Source: an uncultured Erysipelotrichaceae bacterium
GTDB lineage: Bacteria > Bacillota_I > Bacilli_A > Erysipelotrichales > Erysipelotrichaceae
Assembly (NCBI GenBank): GCA_902775735.1
Contig: CACYNH010000007.1
Coordinates: 1-64,000 of the forward strand
Length of the DNA: 64,000 nucleotides
Reading direction: 5' to 3'
The position numbers and the translations under genes are program-made. Below the pieces are notes generated by a model. That model saw nothing but the letters and a program-made list of their open reading frames with translations, did no database searches and had not been told where the DNA came from. This document shows, in pieces, positions 49,928 through 59,090 of the stretch; position 1 is the stretch's first letter, and each line of letters starts with the position of its first letter.

Positions 49928-50515
49928 TCACTTCTTCCTTTGCGCTTCCTTTTCAATAAACTCCGCCAGTTTCGCGTTGAGTTTTTTATAGATTCTATCC
50001 ACAAACCACGGTTCGCTGGAACGTGTGTAAACCTCATCCGGTTCGAACCAGGCAACCGCTTTGTTTTCGTCAGGCTTGGATGACAGAGGCTGGCTGCTGT
50101 CGGCTTCAAGAAGATAGGTGACATTGAGATGAAGATGGCTGGAGACATATTCCCCTCTTTTTTCATGACCGTCCACTGTCAGCACTTCCACGGAGAAGAT
50201 CTCCCCGTCAATTGCTTCGACATGCGCAAGGCCGCTTTCTTCTCTGACTTCTTTGAGAGCCACATGAAGAAGATCTTCATCCCCGTCGCAGTGTCCGCCC
50301 AGCCATGCCCAGGAATCATAGAGGTTGTGATATGCCATCAGGACTTTCTTCCTGTCTTTTGAGACCACCCAGGCGGAAGCGGTCATATGAGCTGTATGAT
50401 TGTCTCTTGTGTAAATATCGGGATATGTCTGAAGCAGGGCCAGGATCAGATCTCTGTCCTTTTCCTCCTGTTCGTTGTAAGGTGTGTAATTTTTCAGCTG
50501 TTCCGCAAGATTCAT
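49928..50515 (-). CDS. Nudix hydrolase
   Basis: The 195-residue protein carries a Nudix box, GGHCDGDEDLLHVALKEVREESGL (about residues 72-95), with the REVxEExG glutamates that bind Mg2+. The N-terminal HMTASAWVVSKDRKKVLMAYH strand is typical. The length resembles 8-oxo-dGTPase or ADP-sugar pyrophosphatase branches. Substrate unknown. Confidence 0.9.
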   Translation of the reverse strand: MNLAEQLKNYTPYNEQEEKDRDLILALLQTYPDIYTRDNHTAHMTASAWVVSKDRKKVLMAYHNLYDSWAWLGGHCDGDEDLLHVALKEVREESGLAHVEAIDGEIFSVEVLTVDGHEKRGEYVSSHLHLNVTYLLEADSSQPLSSKPDENKAVAWFEPDEVYTRSSEPWFVDRIYKKLNAKLAEFIEKEAQRKK

Positions 50516-50560
50516 GGCTGCTGTCCTTTCACAAGAAAAACGGAATGAATCATTCCGCTT

Positions 50561-50992
50561 TTATCCGAGTTCCGCCTGCAGTTCGCTCAGGGCGTCCAGA
50601 ATGCCTTCCACCTGTTCAATTGCGTTTGCGACCTGGTTTCTGGCGTTGTTGATGCGGCTCTGCGACATCATGTCTGTCCAGAAATTGTCAAAAACATAAT
50701 CTGCGATTTCCAGAAAATCATCAACCTGGATATCCATGGATGCCCAGCCATCCAGATCGAGGAGCTCGCGGTTGAGCCTGCTCATGGCGTTCTTCGCCTT
50801 TCTCAGCTCATTCTGTGCTTCCCGCATTCTCTGCCGTTTGATAGCGGTGATGATCATCCCGCCGCCCATGATATCGGCAATGCCCCAGTTGCGGGCTTTG
50901 TTGAGGACTTCTTCCGCGTTGCTCAGATAATACAGGGCGTCATTGGCAGCGTTGACTGCCTCCGCCACTTCTTTTTCATAATCGATACTCAT
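50561..50992 (-). CDS. Helical protein of unknown function
   Basis: The 143-residue protein is almost entirely predicted helix with coiled-coil character (EVAEAVNAANDALYYLSNAEEVLNKARNWG at the start, RMREAQNELRKAKNAMSRLNRELLDL in the middle). A short glycine-rich turn, MGGGMII, near residue 43 could be a membrane contact, although a true membrane segment is lacking. I do not recognise the family. It stands alone with no functional neighbour. Confidence 0.65.
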   Translation of the reverse strand: MSIDYEKEVAEAVNAANDALYYLSNAEEVLNKARNWGIADIMGGGMIITAIKRQRMREAQNELRKAKNAMSRLNRELLDLDGWASMDIQVDDFLEIADYVFDNFWTDMMSQSRINNARNQVANAIEQVEGILDALSELQAELG

Positions 50993-51033
50993 AATTCAAG
51001 TTTACATGATTTTTCACTGAATGAGAGGCCATG

Positions 51034-51065
51034 ATGAAAAAAGAACGGCAGAAACCGCCGTTCTT
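51034..51065 (-). terminator. Terminator of the PTS IIB gene
   Basis: AAGAACGGC (51065-51057) pairs with GCCGTTCTT (51049-51041) on the minus strand, followed by six T. Confidence 0.9.
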
Positions 51066-51074
51066 AAATGAAAC

Positions 51075-51380
51075 TTAACCGTTGATTGTTCTTTCTGCCA
51101 GTTCAATGATCGCTTCCCCGTCAACCATTCCGAACATGTGCATATCCATGACGGAGAATCTGGCTTCGGGATAACGGCGCTGCAGTGATTTGAGCTGGAA
51201 CTGGATCTGGGGCGCAATAAGAACAACGTCCGCTTCAGGAACATAGCGGTCCGCCTGTTCGATGGTTGTCGCCTCAAATTCATAGTCGTCCTTGCCGAGC
51301 TTGTCTCTGGCTTCCTCGAGCTTGTCCACAAGAATGCCTGTGGAAATGCCCGCACCGCAAAGCAGTAAAATCTTCTTCAT
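51075..51380 (-). CDS. PTS lactose/cellobiose-type EIIB component, orphan
   Basis: The 101-residue protein starts MKKILLLCGAGISTGILV with the phosphorylatable cysteine C8, followed by PQIQFQLKSLQRRYP. This matches the lactose/chitobiose EIIB fold. It relays phosphate from EIIA to sugar during uptake. No IIA, IIC or glycosidase gene is adjacent, so it must work with distant components or serve a regulatory role. ATG 51380 follows GGGGGTGA. A longer in-frame start at 51437 lacks a ribosome binding site. Confidence 0.85.
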   Translation of the reverse strand: MKKILLLCGAGISTGILVDKLEEARDKLGKDDYEFEATTIEQADRYVPEADVVLIAPQIQFQLKSLQRRYPEARFSVMDMHMFGMVDGEAIIELAERTING

Positions 51381-51455
51381 TGTACTCACCCCCTGGTGAT
51401 GCACTTTCATTGTAAAGCGCTGACAGGAATCTTTCAAACCCTGTGATCAAAAAGT

Positions 51456-52739
51456 TCAGGCAGTCTGAAGCTGATCAAGGGCATTCTTCAGATCATCAAT
51501 GATGTCATCGACATTTTCAATGCCGACTGAAAGTCTGACGAGATCCGGTCCGACGCCGGCCGCGAGCAGTTCCTCATCGCTCATCTGGCGGTGGGTGGAG
51601 TTGGCCGGGTGGAGAATGCAGGTGTGGGCGTCAGCCACGTGGGTGGCGATGATGGCCAGCTTAAGGTGCTTCATGAATTCTTCAGCAGCTTTTCTGCCGC
51701 CCTTGACGCCGAAGGAAATAACGCCGCATGTGCCTTCAGGCATATACTTCTTCGCTCTTTCATAATACTTGTTGGAAGGCAGACCCGGGTAATTGACCCA
51801 GGCGATTCTGTCGTCTGCTTCAAGGAATTCGGCGACCTTCTGGGCGTTGGCGACATGTCTTTCCATGCGCACGGCCAGGGACTCAAGACCAAGGTTGAGC
51901 AGGTAGGCGTTCATCGGCGCCTGAATCGAACCGAGGTCGCGCATCAGCTGGGCTGTCGCCTTGGTGATGAAAGCGCCGCCAAGACCGAACTTTTCGGCAT
52001 AGGTGATGCCATGATAGGATTCATCCGGTGTTGTCAGTCCGGGGAACTTTTCACGGTAGGCCATCCAGTCAAACTTGCCGGAGTCGACGATACAGCCGCC
52101 GACTGTCGCGTCATGGCCGTCCATGTACTTGGTTGTGGAATGAGTGACGATATCCGCCCCGAACTCGAACGGACGGCAGAAGATCGGTGTCGCGAATGTG
52201 TTGTCGATGATCAGCGGAACGCCATGGGCATGGGCCGCTTTTGCAAAACGTTCAATATCAAAGACGATCAGCGCCGGGTTGGCGATGGTTTCGCCGAAGA
52301 CACATTTTGTGTTCGGTCTGAAAGCCGCTTCAAGTTCCTCATCGGAGCAGTCGGGATCGACGAATGTGAAGTCAATGCCCATTCTTCTCATCGTGACATT
52401 GAAGAGGTTGTAGCTGCCGCCGTAAATCGTGGAGGATGCGATGACATGATCGCCTTCACCCGCCAGATTGAAGACGGAGAAGAATGTGGCTGCCTGGCCT
52501 GAACTTGTCAACATCGCCGCGGTTCCGCCCTCAAGAGCGGCGATCTTGGCCGCGACCATGTCGTTGGTCGGGTTCTGCAGTCTGGTGTAGAAATAGCCTT
52601 CGGCCTCAAGGTCGAACAGCTTTCCCATATCCTCACTGGTGTCATACTTGAAGGTTGTGCTCTGGATAATCGGGATCATCCGGGGCTCGCCGTTTTTCGG
52701 CGTGTAACCGGCCTGAACGCATTTGGTTTCTTTTTTCAT
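51456..52739 (-). CDS. Cys/Met-metabolism PLP enzyme (O-acetylhomoserine sulfhydrylase or methionine gamma-lyase-like)
   Basis: The 427-residue protein has the PLP lysine in HSTTKYMDGHD and the typical FYTRLQNPTNDMVAAKIAALEGG segment. It resembles O-acetylhomoserine sulfhydrylase, but the branch cannot be separated by eye from methionine gamma-lyase. ATG 52739 follows GGAGAA, and a good -10 TATAAT lies at 52767-52762. It is the second family member in the window, distinct from the one at 32865-34169, which suggests separate roles in sulfide incorporation and methionine or homocysteine turnover. Confidence 0.85.
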   Translation of the reverse strand: MKKETKCVQAGYTPKNGEPRMIPIIQSTTFKYDTSEDMGKLFDLEAEGYFYTRLQNPTNDMVAAKIAALEGGTAAMLTSSGQAATFFSVFNLAGEGDHVIASSTIYGGSYNLFNVTMRRMGIDFTFVDPDCSDEELEAAFRPNTKCVFGETIANPALIVFDIERFAKAAHAHGVPLIIDNTFATPIFCRPFEFGADIVTHSTTKYMDGHDATVGGCIVDSGKFDWMAYREKFPGLTTPDESYHGITYAEKFGLGGAFITKATAQLMRDLGSIQAPMNAYLLNLGLESLAVRMERHVANAQKVAEFLEADDRIAWVNYPGLPSNKYYERAKKYMPEGTCGVISFGVKGGRKAAEEFMKHLKLAIIATHVADAHTCILHPANSTHRQMSDEELLAAGVGPDLVRLSVGIENVDDIIDDLKNALDQLQTA

Positions 52740-52815
52740 AGTGCTTTTTCTCCTGCTTCCAATTATAGTCATTTGTGCTCATGCATATACACTCAATTGC
52801 ACGCATCGGCTCTTT

Positions 52816-52980
52816 TTATTCCTTTGGTCTTTTCATCATTTCCGGATTGACGGCAATGGACAGGCACACGGTCGTAAACAGCATGTACAGAAACCTGCCC
52901 GTCATCATGAAGATGATCAGGAAAAGCGCTGCCACGCTGATATAGACAATTCTGTAAGTTTTAATCTGTTTTTCTGTCAT
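52816..52980 (-). CDS. Small membrane protein, 54 residues
   Basis: The frame from ATG 52980 to TAA 52816 encodes a short charged start (MTEKQIKTYR), two closely spaced hydrophobic stretches (about 11-27 and 30-44) and a basic tail (NPEMMKRPKE). It begins 4 nt after the yaaA stop codon, so it is very likely translated with yaaA. The pattern is that of a small two-span membrane protein. I do not recognise a family. Confidence 0.6.
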   Translation of the reverse strand: MTEKQIKTYRIVYISVAALFLIIFMMTGRFLYMLFTTVCLSIAVNPEMMKRPKE

Positions 52981-52984
52981 AAAA

Positions 52985-53728
52985 CTATTTCCTGTCTGTG
53001 CTCAGGAACACAAATTCATTTTCCGATGAATCCTCTTCACTGAAGCGCCAGCCGGCGTCAAAATTCTTCAGTTCCTCGGGATCCTGCACATTGTTTTCCG
53101 CCATCCACCAGGTCATTTCCCCTCTTGCCATTTTGGCCATCGTGCCTTTCTGGATGATCTTTCCGTTCTTCTTTTCCCCGAAGACAGCCGTGACCATGCG
53201 GTCATTCTCACCCAGGTATTTTTCAATGGCGGAAGAATATTCCTTTGAGGCCAGGTTGACGATGACGCCGTCCTCATCCCAGACTTCTTTATATAGCGCG
53301 TCTCCCCAGAAGGAATAGAGATCTCCCAGCTGCGGGACAATGGCCTGCATTTCCAGCCGGTACGGCGTGACGCCGTCAAACGGCTTCAGGACGCCATAGA
53401 AGCCGGAGAGAATCCGCAGGTGTTCCTGCAGATAGTCCAGCTGCTCTTCTGTCATGGCGCCGGGCGCCATGTGCTGATAGGCAAGACCGATATAAGAGAA
53501 GACCGCCGGGGAAAGACGGTTCCTGAGATCCATTGTGCGGAGTCTTTCTTCATTCTGTCTGACGATCTGATCCGAGCACTTCCACATCTTTTTTAATTCA
53601 GCGCTCTCCATCGACCGCATTTTTTCAAGAAGGACCTCCGTCTTATTCAGAAAGACCGGCAGACCGCGGGAAACGAAATCGTCGTCCGCCCGCTGCATCT
53701 TTTTAGCCGGCGCCAGGATGATCCTCAT
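52985..53728 (-). CDS. yaaA: Peroxide stress protein YaaA
   Basis: The 247-residue protein matches the YaaA/DUF328 family, with RIILAPAKKMQ at the start and YIGLAYQHMAPGAMTEEQL and ILSGFYGVLKPFDGVTPYRLEM in the middle. In E. coli YaaA lowers free intracellular iron during hydrogen peroxide stress and binds DNA. It overlaps the Bcp gene by 4 nt, so an iron-limiting protein and a peroxidase are co-expressed, a sensible pair for an anaerobe under oxygen stress. Confidence 0.9.
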   Translation of the reverse strand: MRIILAPAKKMQRADDDFVSRGLPVFLNKTEVLLEKMRSMESAELKKMWKCSDQIVRQNEERLRTMDLRNRLSPAVFSYIGLAYQHMAPGAMTEEQLDYLQEHLRILSGFYGVLKPFDGVTPYRLEMQAIVPQLGDLYSFWGDALYKEVWDEDGVIVNLASKEYSSAIEKYLGENDRMVTAVFGEKKNGKIIQKGTMAKMARGEMTWWMAENNVQDPEELKNFDAGWRFSEEDSSENEFVFLSTDRK

Positions 53729-54180
53729 TGCAGGTCAGCCAGCACATCGTCGGAATGGGTGGCTGTTTTGACTTTCTGGTAGGCTTTGATGATGACGCCG
53801 TTTTCATCAATCAGGTACGTGGAGCGTTCTGTCCCCTTCACCTTTCTGCCATACATTGTCTTTTCAACCCAGACATCATAAAGCTCGAGTACCTGATGTT
53901 CAGGATCAGCCAGCAGTGTAAAAGGCAGGGACTGCTTTTCCTCAAAATTCTTATGCGACTGAACGGTGTCTTTCGAGACGCCGAGAATGACGGCTCCCTT
54001 TTCTCTGATCTGCGGCATTCTGTCGCGGAAGGAGCAGGCTTCCTTGATACAGCCTGCGGTCTGGTCTTTGGGATAAAAATAAAGAATGACTTTCTTTCCG
54101 CGGTAATCAGAAAGAGTATGCATCTGCCCGTTCTGATCGGGAAGCGTAAAGTCCGGGGCAATGATTCCTGTTTCCAGCAT
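53725..54180 (-). CDS. bcp: Thioredoxin-dependent peroxiredoxin, Bcp/PrxQ type
   Basis: The 151-residue protein has the peroxiredoxin core FTLPDQNGQMHTLSDYRGKKVILYFYPKDQTAGCIKEACSF. The peroxidatic cysteine is at about 44 and the resolving cysteine five residues later, the PrxQ/Bcp arrangement. It reduces peroxides with thioredoxin. It is the first gene of the bcp-yaaA-small membrane protein unit. Confidence 0.93.
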   Translation of the reverse strand: MLETGIIAPDFTLPDQNGQMHTLSDYRGKKVILYFYPKDQTAGCIKEACSFRDRMPQIREKGAVILGVSKDTVQSHKNFEEKQSLPFTLLADPEHQVLELYDVWVEKTMYGRKVKGTERSTYLIDENGVIIKAYQKVKTATHSDDVLADLQ

Positions 54181-54214
54181 GATTAATTTCTCCTGTATAC
54201 AGCACCCATTGTAC

Positions 54215-54257
54215 CAAAAAGCTCCTGCCGTGTTCGCTTCAAAATACAGCAGGAGCT
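54215..54257 (-). terminator. Terminator of the large ABC transporter gene
   Basis: AGCTCCTGC (54257-54249) pairs with GCAGGAGCT (54228-54220) on the minus strand, followed by TTTTGG. Confidence 0.85.
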
Positions 54258-54271
54258 TCTGATGATGACTG

Positions 54272-57200
54272 TTAATCCGTACGCAGGGCGATGACAGGAT
54301 CCTTTTCGGCTGCCTGTCTTGAAGGAATCAGACCGCCGATCAGGGTCAGGATCACGCTGATGATGACCAGGGTAACCGCGTTGGCCGCCGGCAGGAACGC
54401 GTTGATCGCGTAGTTGTCGGTCAGGCTGTGGATGACCGCGTTGATCGGCACCAGCAGTGCGTAGGTGATCCCGATGCCGAGCAGGCCGGAAAGCAGACCG
54501 ATAATGAAGGTTTCGGCGTTGAAGACTTCGGAAATGTTTCTCTTGGAGGCGCCGATAGCACGCAGGATACCGATTTCCTTGATTCTTTCAAGAACCGAAA
54601 TGTAGGTGATGATGCCGATCATGATGGAGGAGACAATTAGTGAAACGGCAACGAAGGCGATCAGCACATAGCTGACGGTATTGACGATGTTTGTGACGCC
54701 GCTCATCAGGGTGCCGACAACATCAGTATATTCAATCACCTTGTCCTCATCCTCTTCACGCATTCTGGCGTTGTACTGATCCAGAATCTTCAGGATTTCC
54801 CCCTTGGATTCAAAGTCCTTCGGGTAGATGGAAATGGTGTAAGGCTTCTTCAGTTCCGCGTAGCCGAGCGTTCTGAGGTTGGAGTCATATGTGGAAGTGC
54901 CGGAAGACATCATGGAGGACATCAGTTCCTGCAGGTCCTCTTCGCTCATCGTCACCTTGATCGCTTCCGAGAAAGCGTTGGCGTTGACTGAGAAGACATT
55001 GGAGAGATCCGAGAAGCGGGACAGCTGGGAAGAGATGGCTGAAGTCAGCCCGGACGCCATCTGCGACATCATCTGCTGAACGCCGTCTGCGATCGAAGTC
55101 TGCAATGATGAGGCAAAGCCGCCCACCTGCTCATTGATCAGTGCGCTGATCTGTCTGGAAAGATCATCGGCGTTGACCGCTTTTGAAATTCCTTCGGTCA
55201 TTGTCTTCTGGGTGCTGTCCTTTGCCAGGAACTCATTGAGATTTGCTGTGAAAAGAGAAGGATCCGGCAGATCGCCCTCTTTCTGCGCAAAGGCTGTATA
55301 GCCGTCCGAGAGAGCTTTTGCGAAAGCGGTCAGCTGTTCTTCGCTCACCTTCACATCCGCGAAAGCATCGCGCATGGTGCCGAGGGCTTCGGAGATCTTC
55401 GCCTGCCCTTCCGGTGAATTGAGATATTCGGGAAGGTGCTGCGTATATGCGTTTGGATCGTCGGTTGTGATTTCATTGTCCACAAGCCATTGCGGATAGC
55501 CGGCCATGACCTGGCTCAGCGCTTCCGTAAACAGGGAGGGATCGATGGAATCGATGCCGCTTTCACTGATGATTCTGTTGATTTCATCCCTGAGGAGGTT
55601 TTTTCCTTCCTCACCGGAAACGTACGTGCCGAAGGCTTCCGGCAGTTTCGCCCAGTCGGTTTTTTTGTCTTTGGAGGAATATTCCCCATAGTCTCTGACC
55701 ACTGCGGAAGCCAGGTCAAAGAGTTCCTGTGAATCGATATCGAACTTCAGCCGGCTCAGCATTGAGGCAAGATCAAGGTTCATCTGCGGCACATTGAAGT
55801 TCAGGGAGGAAAGATCCACGGCGTTGGAAAGATCGATGCCGTTGAATCCCGCGTTCAGGGAGCTCATGTCAAAGTTGAAGGCGTTCTGCATGGCTTTTTC
55901 ATCGACCGAGAACATCTTGGAAAGATCCATTCCTTCCGGCTTTTCATCGAAAGCTTTGCCGGTGATGACGTTGATGTCAGGCTCCGCCAGCTGTTCTCTG
56001 ACGATTCTGCTTGAAGCCGCTTTGCGGACCACATAGTCGGTCAGGGAAGACGGATAGCCTATGCCCGTCATCAGCATCGCCGCCGAATCCAGGTCGCGGG
56101 GCTGCACGACGCCGACGATCTGAATGTCCTCGGCTTCCTCAAGCAGCTTTGTCATGTATTCCTTATCTTCCGCCTTATCGCGCCAGACGCCGAATTCCTC
56201 ATCATAGACATACCGGTCAACACTTGAAATCAGCTTGAAGCGGACATTGAGGAAATCGTCATAGTCAAACTGCATGAGTTCGCCTTCCTCGACATGGACA
56301 TTGTCGGTTTCATTGAACTCCTTCAGCATGTCCTGCAGCTCATCCGGATCGCGTAAGCCCATCGTATAGAGCGTGTAGTCGGTCACCCTGCCGGTGGCGG
56401 AGAGAACAAGCACACACTCGTTATAGGACTGCGGCCAGCGGCCGGCTTTGACGAGGTACTGGTTGATATACAGATCTTCCGTATCGGGGATCTGGTGGAA
56501 TGTGTCGGTGGAGGAGAATGCGGCAATTGCGGAGGAGCTTCCGCTGTAGCCAAAGCCCATGGAGCTGAAGGTCACATCCGGATTCACCTGTCTGATCTGA
56601 TCATCTTTATAGAACTGCCAGATTTCCGGAACGATGTTGTAGCTGTATTCAACCGCCTTGGCATATTCATCAATGCCGCTGTTTCCATTGTCCAGATAAT
56701 CCTTCAGGGAAACAAGGTCGTTGGTATTGAGACCGGAAAACATCCGGGTGATGGTTTTTCTTTCCATGACTTTGTCTTCGGAGGAAACCTCCGTCGTGTC
56801 CGTCCGCTCGGCCAGTCCCGCCAGTGAAAAGGCGCTGGTCTGGATCGAAACGGGATATTCGGAAAGAGTATCCTCCTCAATCGAGCGGATGTAGTCATTG
56901 ACGCCGTTGGAGAGAGAAAGGATCAGGGCAATGCCGATGATGCCGATCGAGCCGGCAAAGGCGACCAGGAAGGTTCTTGCCTTTTTGGTGCGCAGGTTGT
57001 TGAAGCTCAGTGCCAGCGAAGTCAGAAGCGACATCGAAGATTTGCCCAGGTTGTCAGATCTCGTCGGTTCCTCGTGAATGTCATAGGGATCGGTATCGGA
57101 AAGAATCCTGCCGTCCTTGAGCCTGACGATGCGGGTGGCATATTCTTCCGCCAGTTCGGGATTGTGGGTAACCATGACAACCAGACGGTCGGCGGCAACT

Positions 57201-57757
57201 TCCTTAAGCAGGTCCATAACCTGGACGGAGGTTTCCGTATCCAGGGCGCCGGTCGGCTCATCCGCAAGAAGAATGTCCGGATCATTGACCAGGGCTCTTG
57301 CGATCGCGACTCTCTGCATCTGGCCGCCGGAAAGCTGGTTGGGCTTCTTGTGCACCTGATCGCCAAGACCCACTTTCTCAAGAGCCTCCCTGGCTCTTCT
57401 CTGGCGTTCTTTTCCCGAAACGCCGGAAATGGTCAGCGCCAGCTCAACATTTGAAAGAATGGTCTGGTGGGGAATCAGGTTATAGCTCTGGAAGACAAAA
57501 CCGACGGTGTGGTTGCGGTAGGAATCCCAGTCCCTGTCTTTGTATTTTTTTGTCGAAATGTCATTGATGATCAGGTCGCCGCTGTCATATCTGTCCAGAC
57601 CGCCGATGATGTTGAGCATCGTCGTCTTGCCCGAACCTGAGGGGCCGAGAACGGCGACAAACTCATTGTCGCGCAGACTCAGCGAGACATGATCAAGAGC
57701 GGTCTGTTCCAGATCGCCGGTGACATATTTTTTACAGATATCCTTCAGCTGCAGCAT
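54272..57757 (-). CDS. ABC transporter, ATP-binding domain fused to FtsX-type permease with a very large extracellular domain
   Basis: The 1161-residue protein starts with a MacB/LolD-type ATPase (Walker [10 protein letters not shown] 38-46, signature LSGGQMQR, Walker [13 protein letters not shown]). A first membrane helix follows near residue 265 ([22 protein letters not shown]). Next comes an extracytoplasmic region of about 700 residues, rich in acidic and helical segments, and then three C-terminal FtsX-like membrane helices. Such proteins act as mechanotransducers for peptide resistance, lipoprotein or wall processes rather than ordinary pumps. No two-component system or partner gene is adjacent. 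Confidence 0.9.
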   Translation of the reverse strand: MLQLKDICKKYVTGDLEQTALDHVSLSLRDNEFVAVLGPSGSGKTTMLNIIGGLDRYDSGDLIINDISTKKYKDRDWDSYRNHTVGFVFQSYNLIPHQTILSNVELALTISGVSGKERQRRAREALEKVGLGDQVHKKPNQLSGGQMQRVAIARALVNDPDILLADEPTGALDTETSVQVMDLLKEVAADRLVVMVTHNPELAEEYATRIVRLKDGRILSDTDPYDIHEEPTRSDNLGKSSMSLLTSLALSFNNLRTKKARTFLVAFAGSIGIIGIALILSLSNGVNDYIRSIEEDTLSEYPVSIQTSAFSLAGLAERTDTTEVSSEDKVMERKTITRMFSGLNTNDLVSLKDYLDNGNSGIDEYAKAVEYSYNIVPEIWQFYKDDQIRQVNPDVTFSSMGFGYSGSSSAIAAFSSTDTFHQIPDTEDLYINQYLVKAGRWPQSYNECVLVLSATGRVTDYTLYTMGLRDPDELQDMLKEFNETDNVHVEEGELMQFDYDDFLNVRFKLISSVDRYVYDEEFGVWRDKAEDKEYMTKLLEEAEDIQIVGVVQPRDLDSAAMLMTGIGYPSSLTDYVVRKAASSRIVREQLAEPDINVITGKAFDEKPEGMDLSKMFSVDEKAMQNAFNFDMSSLNAGFNGIDLSNAVDLSSLNFNVPQMNLDLASMLSRLKFDIDSQELFDLASAVVRDYGEYSSKDKKTDWAKLPEAFGTYVSGEEGKNLLRDEINRIISESGIDSIDPSLFTEALSQVMAGYPQWLVDNEITTDDPNAYTQHLPEYLNSPEGQAKISEALGTMRDAFADVKVSEEQLTAFAKALSDGYTAFAQKEGDLPDPSLFTANLNEFLAKDSTQKTMTEGISKAVNADDLSRQISALINEQVGGFASSLQTSIADGVQQMMSQMASGLTSAISSQLSRFSDLSNVFSVNANAFSEAIKVTMSEEDLQELMSSMMSSGTSTYDSNLRTLGYAELKKPYTISIYPKDFESKGEILKILDQYNARMREEDEDKVIEYTDVVGTLMSGVTNIVNTVSYVLIAFVAVSLIVSSIMIGIITYISVLERIKEIGILRAIGASKRNISEVFNAETFIIGLLSGLLGIGITYALLVPINAVIHSLTDNYAINAFLPAANAVTLVIISVILTLIGGLIPSRQAAEKDPVIALRTD

Positions 57758-57864
57758 GCCTCAATTTTCCCTTTTCATCCATAACGGTAATATTATAAAC
57801 ATTTTGCGCGAAAGAAGAATCGGGATGACTCTACATTCATGCGCCAAAGTGTCTCATCTTAAAG

Positions 57865-57893
57865 TTTCCGGATTCTTACAGCGCACTTATAAT
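57865..57893 (+). promoter_or_regulatory. Promoter of the AI-2E transporter/macro unit
   Basis: TTTCCG (57865-57870) and the perfect -10 TATAAT (57888-57893) are 17 bp apart, 24 nt before the AI-2E transporter start. Confidence 0.65.
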
Positions 57894-57917
57894 AGAAAAG
57901 ATGAAAGGATTTATCCT

Positions 57918-59081
57918 ATGAGAAAAACAACCCAGTCAAAGCTCAAAGCCATGATGGGCATTTCATGGCTGGCCAACGCGGCCGCGATATGCACCGGAAT
58001 TCTCTTCTGGTATCTGCTGAAGAACCTGCCGTTTTTCGCCGGCGGAATCTCTTATATCCTTAAAACGGTTTCCTCGGTGATGATCGGCATCATCATCGCC
58101 TACCTGCTCAATCCGGTCTGCGTCTTTATTGAAAACAAAATACTCGGGAAGATGAAAAACAGGGGCGCCGCCCATACGGTTTCGGTCATTCTGGCGTTAC
58201 TGTTAATGGCCCTTGTGCTGGCGCTGTTTCTGGTCATCCTGATTCCTTCACTTCTCGAATCAGTCAATTTACTGATCTCCAATATCAATTCCTATGTCAG
58301 CAGTTCCGATCAGCTGATTGAAAAGCTGGAAGCCTGGGCGGCGGACTACGGAATTAATCTGAGCACTGTGGCAGACCAGATGTCCGACATGGTGGACAAT
58401 CTGATCAAGGAACTGCCGAATATCGTCAACAACTTCATCACCGGTTCCTTCCGCTTCGGCTCCTCAATGGCAGGCTGGGCGATCGGTCTGATCTTCGCTG
58501 TCTACTTCCTGACCGGCAAGAAAACCGTCCTTGAGGCAGTGAACAAATTCCGCCATGCCGTGCTGCGCGAAGAGACCGTCAGAAAACATGACATCTTCTT
58601 TAAACACTGCGATCACATCATGACCAACTACGTCGGCTACACGCTTCTGGACGCTCTGATCGTCGGCATCGCCAACGCCCTGTTCATGCTGGTGTGCGGC
58701 ATTCCTTACGTCGGCTTAGTCTCGATGATTGTCGCTGTGACAAATCTTCTTCCGACATTCGGTCCGGTCATCGGCGCGATTGTCGGCGGTCTGCTGTTAC
58801 TGCTGCACAATCCTGTTCAGGCCCTGTATTTCCTGGGCTTCACCATTGTCCTGCAGACACTGGACGGCTATGTGATCAAGCCGAGACTCTTCTCCGGCTC
58901 CCTTGGCGTGCCATCCATTCTTGTCCTGGTTTCCGTCGTGGTCGGCGGCGAACTGTTCGGGGTCACCGGCATCATTCTTGCCATCCCCTTTGCCGCGATC
59001 ATCGCCTATGTTTATAACGATATCCTCTTCCCCTCGCTGTTAAGGAGAAAGGAAAGGATTGAAGCGCCCGAAAATGAATAA
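57918..59081 (+). CDS. AI-2E family transporter (TqsA/YtvI-like)
   Basis: The 387-residue membrane protein has about eight helices and the family pattern GIIIAYLLNPVCVFIENKI (about 58-76), an extracytoplasmic loop with coiled-coil features, and PYVGLVSMIVAVTNLLPTFGPVIGAIVGG in the C-terminal half. Members export small molecules, sometimes the quorum signal AI-2, and some act as Na+/H+ antiporters. ATG 57918 follows AAAGGAT. It ends 9 nt before the macro-domain gene, so the two share a transcript. Confidence 0.85.
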   Translation: MRKTTQSKLKAMMGISWLANAAAICTGILFWYLLKNLPFFAGGISYILKTVSSVMIGIIIAYLLNPVCVFIENKILGKMKNRGAAHTVSVILALLLMALVLALFLVILIPSLLESVNLLISNINSYVSSSDQLIEKLEAWAADYGINLSTVADQMSDMVDNLIKELPNIVNNFITGSFRFGSSMAGWAIGLIFAVYFLTGKKTVLEAVNKFRHAVLREETVRKHDIFFKHCDHIMTNYVGYTLLDALIVGIANALFMLVCGIPYVGLVSMIVAVTNLLPTFGPVIGAIVGGLLLLLHNPVQALYFLGFTIVLQTLDGYVIKPRLFSGSLGVPSILVLVSVVVGGELFGVTGIILAIPFAAIIAYVYNDILFPSLLRRKERIEAPENE

Positions 59082-59090
59082 GGAGGGATC

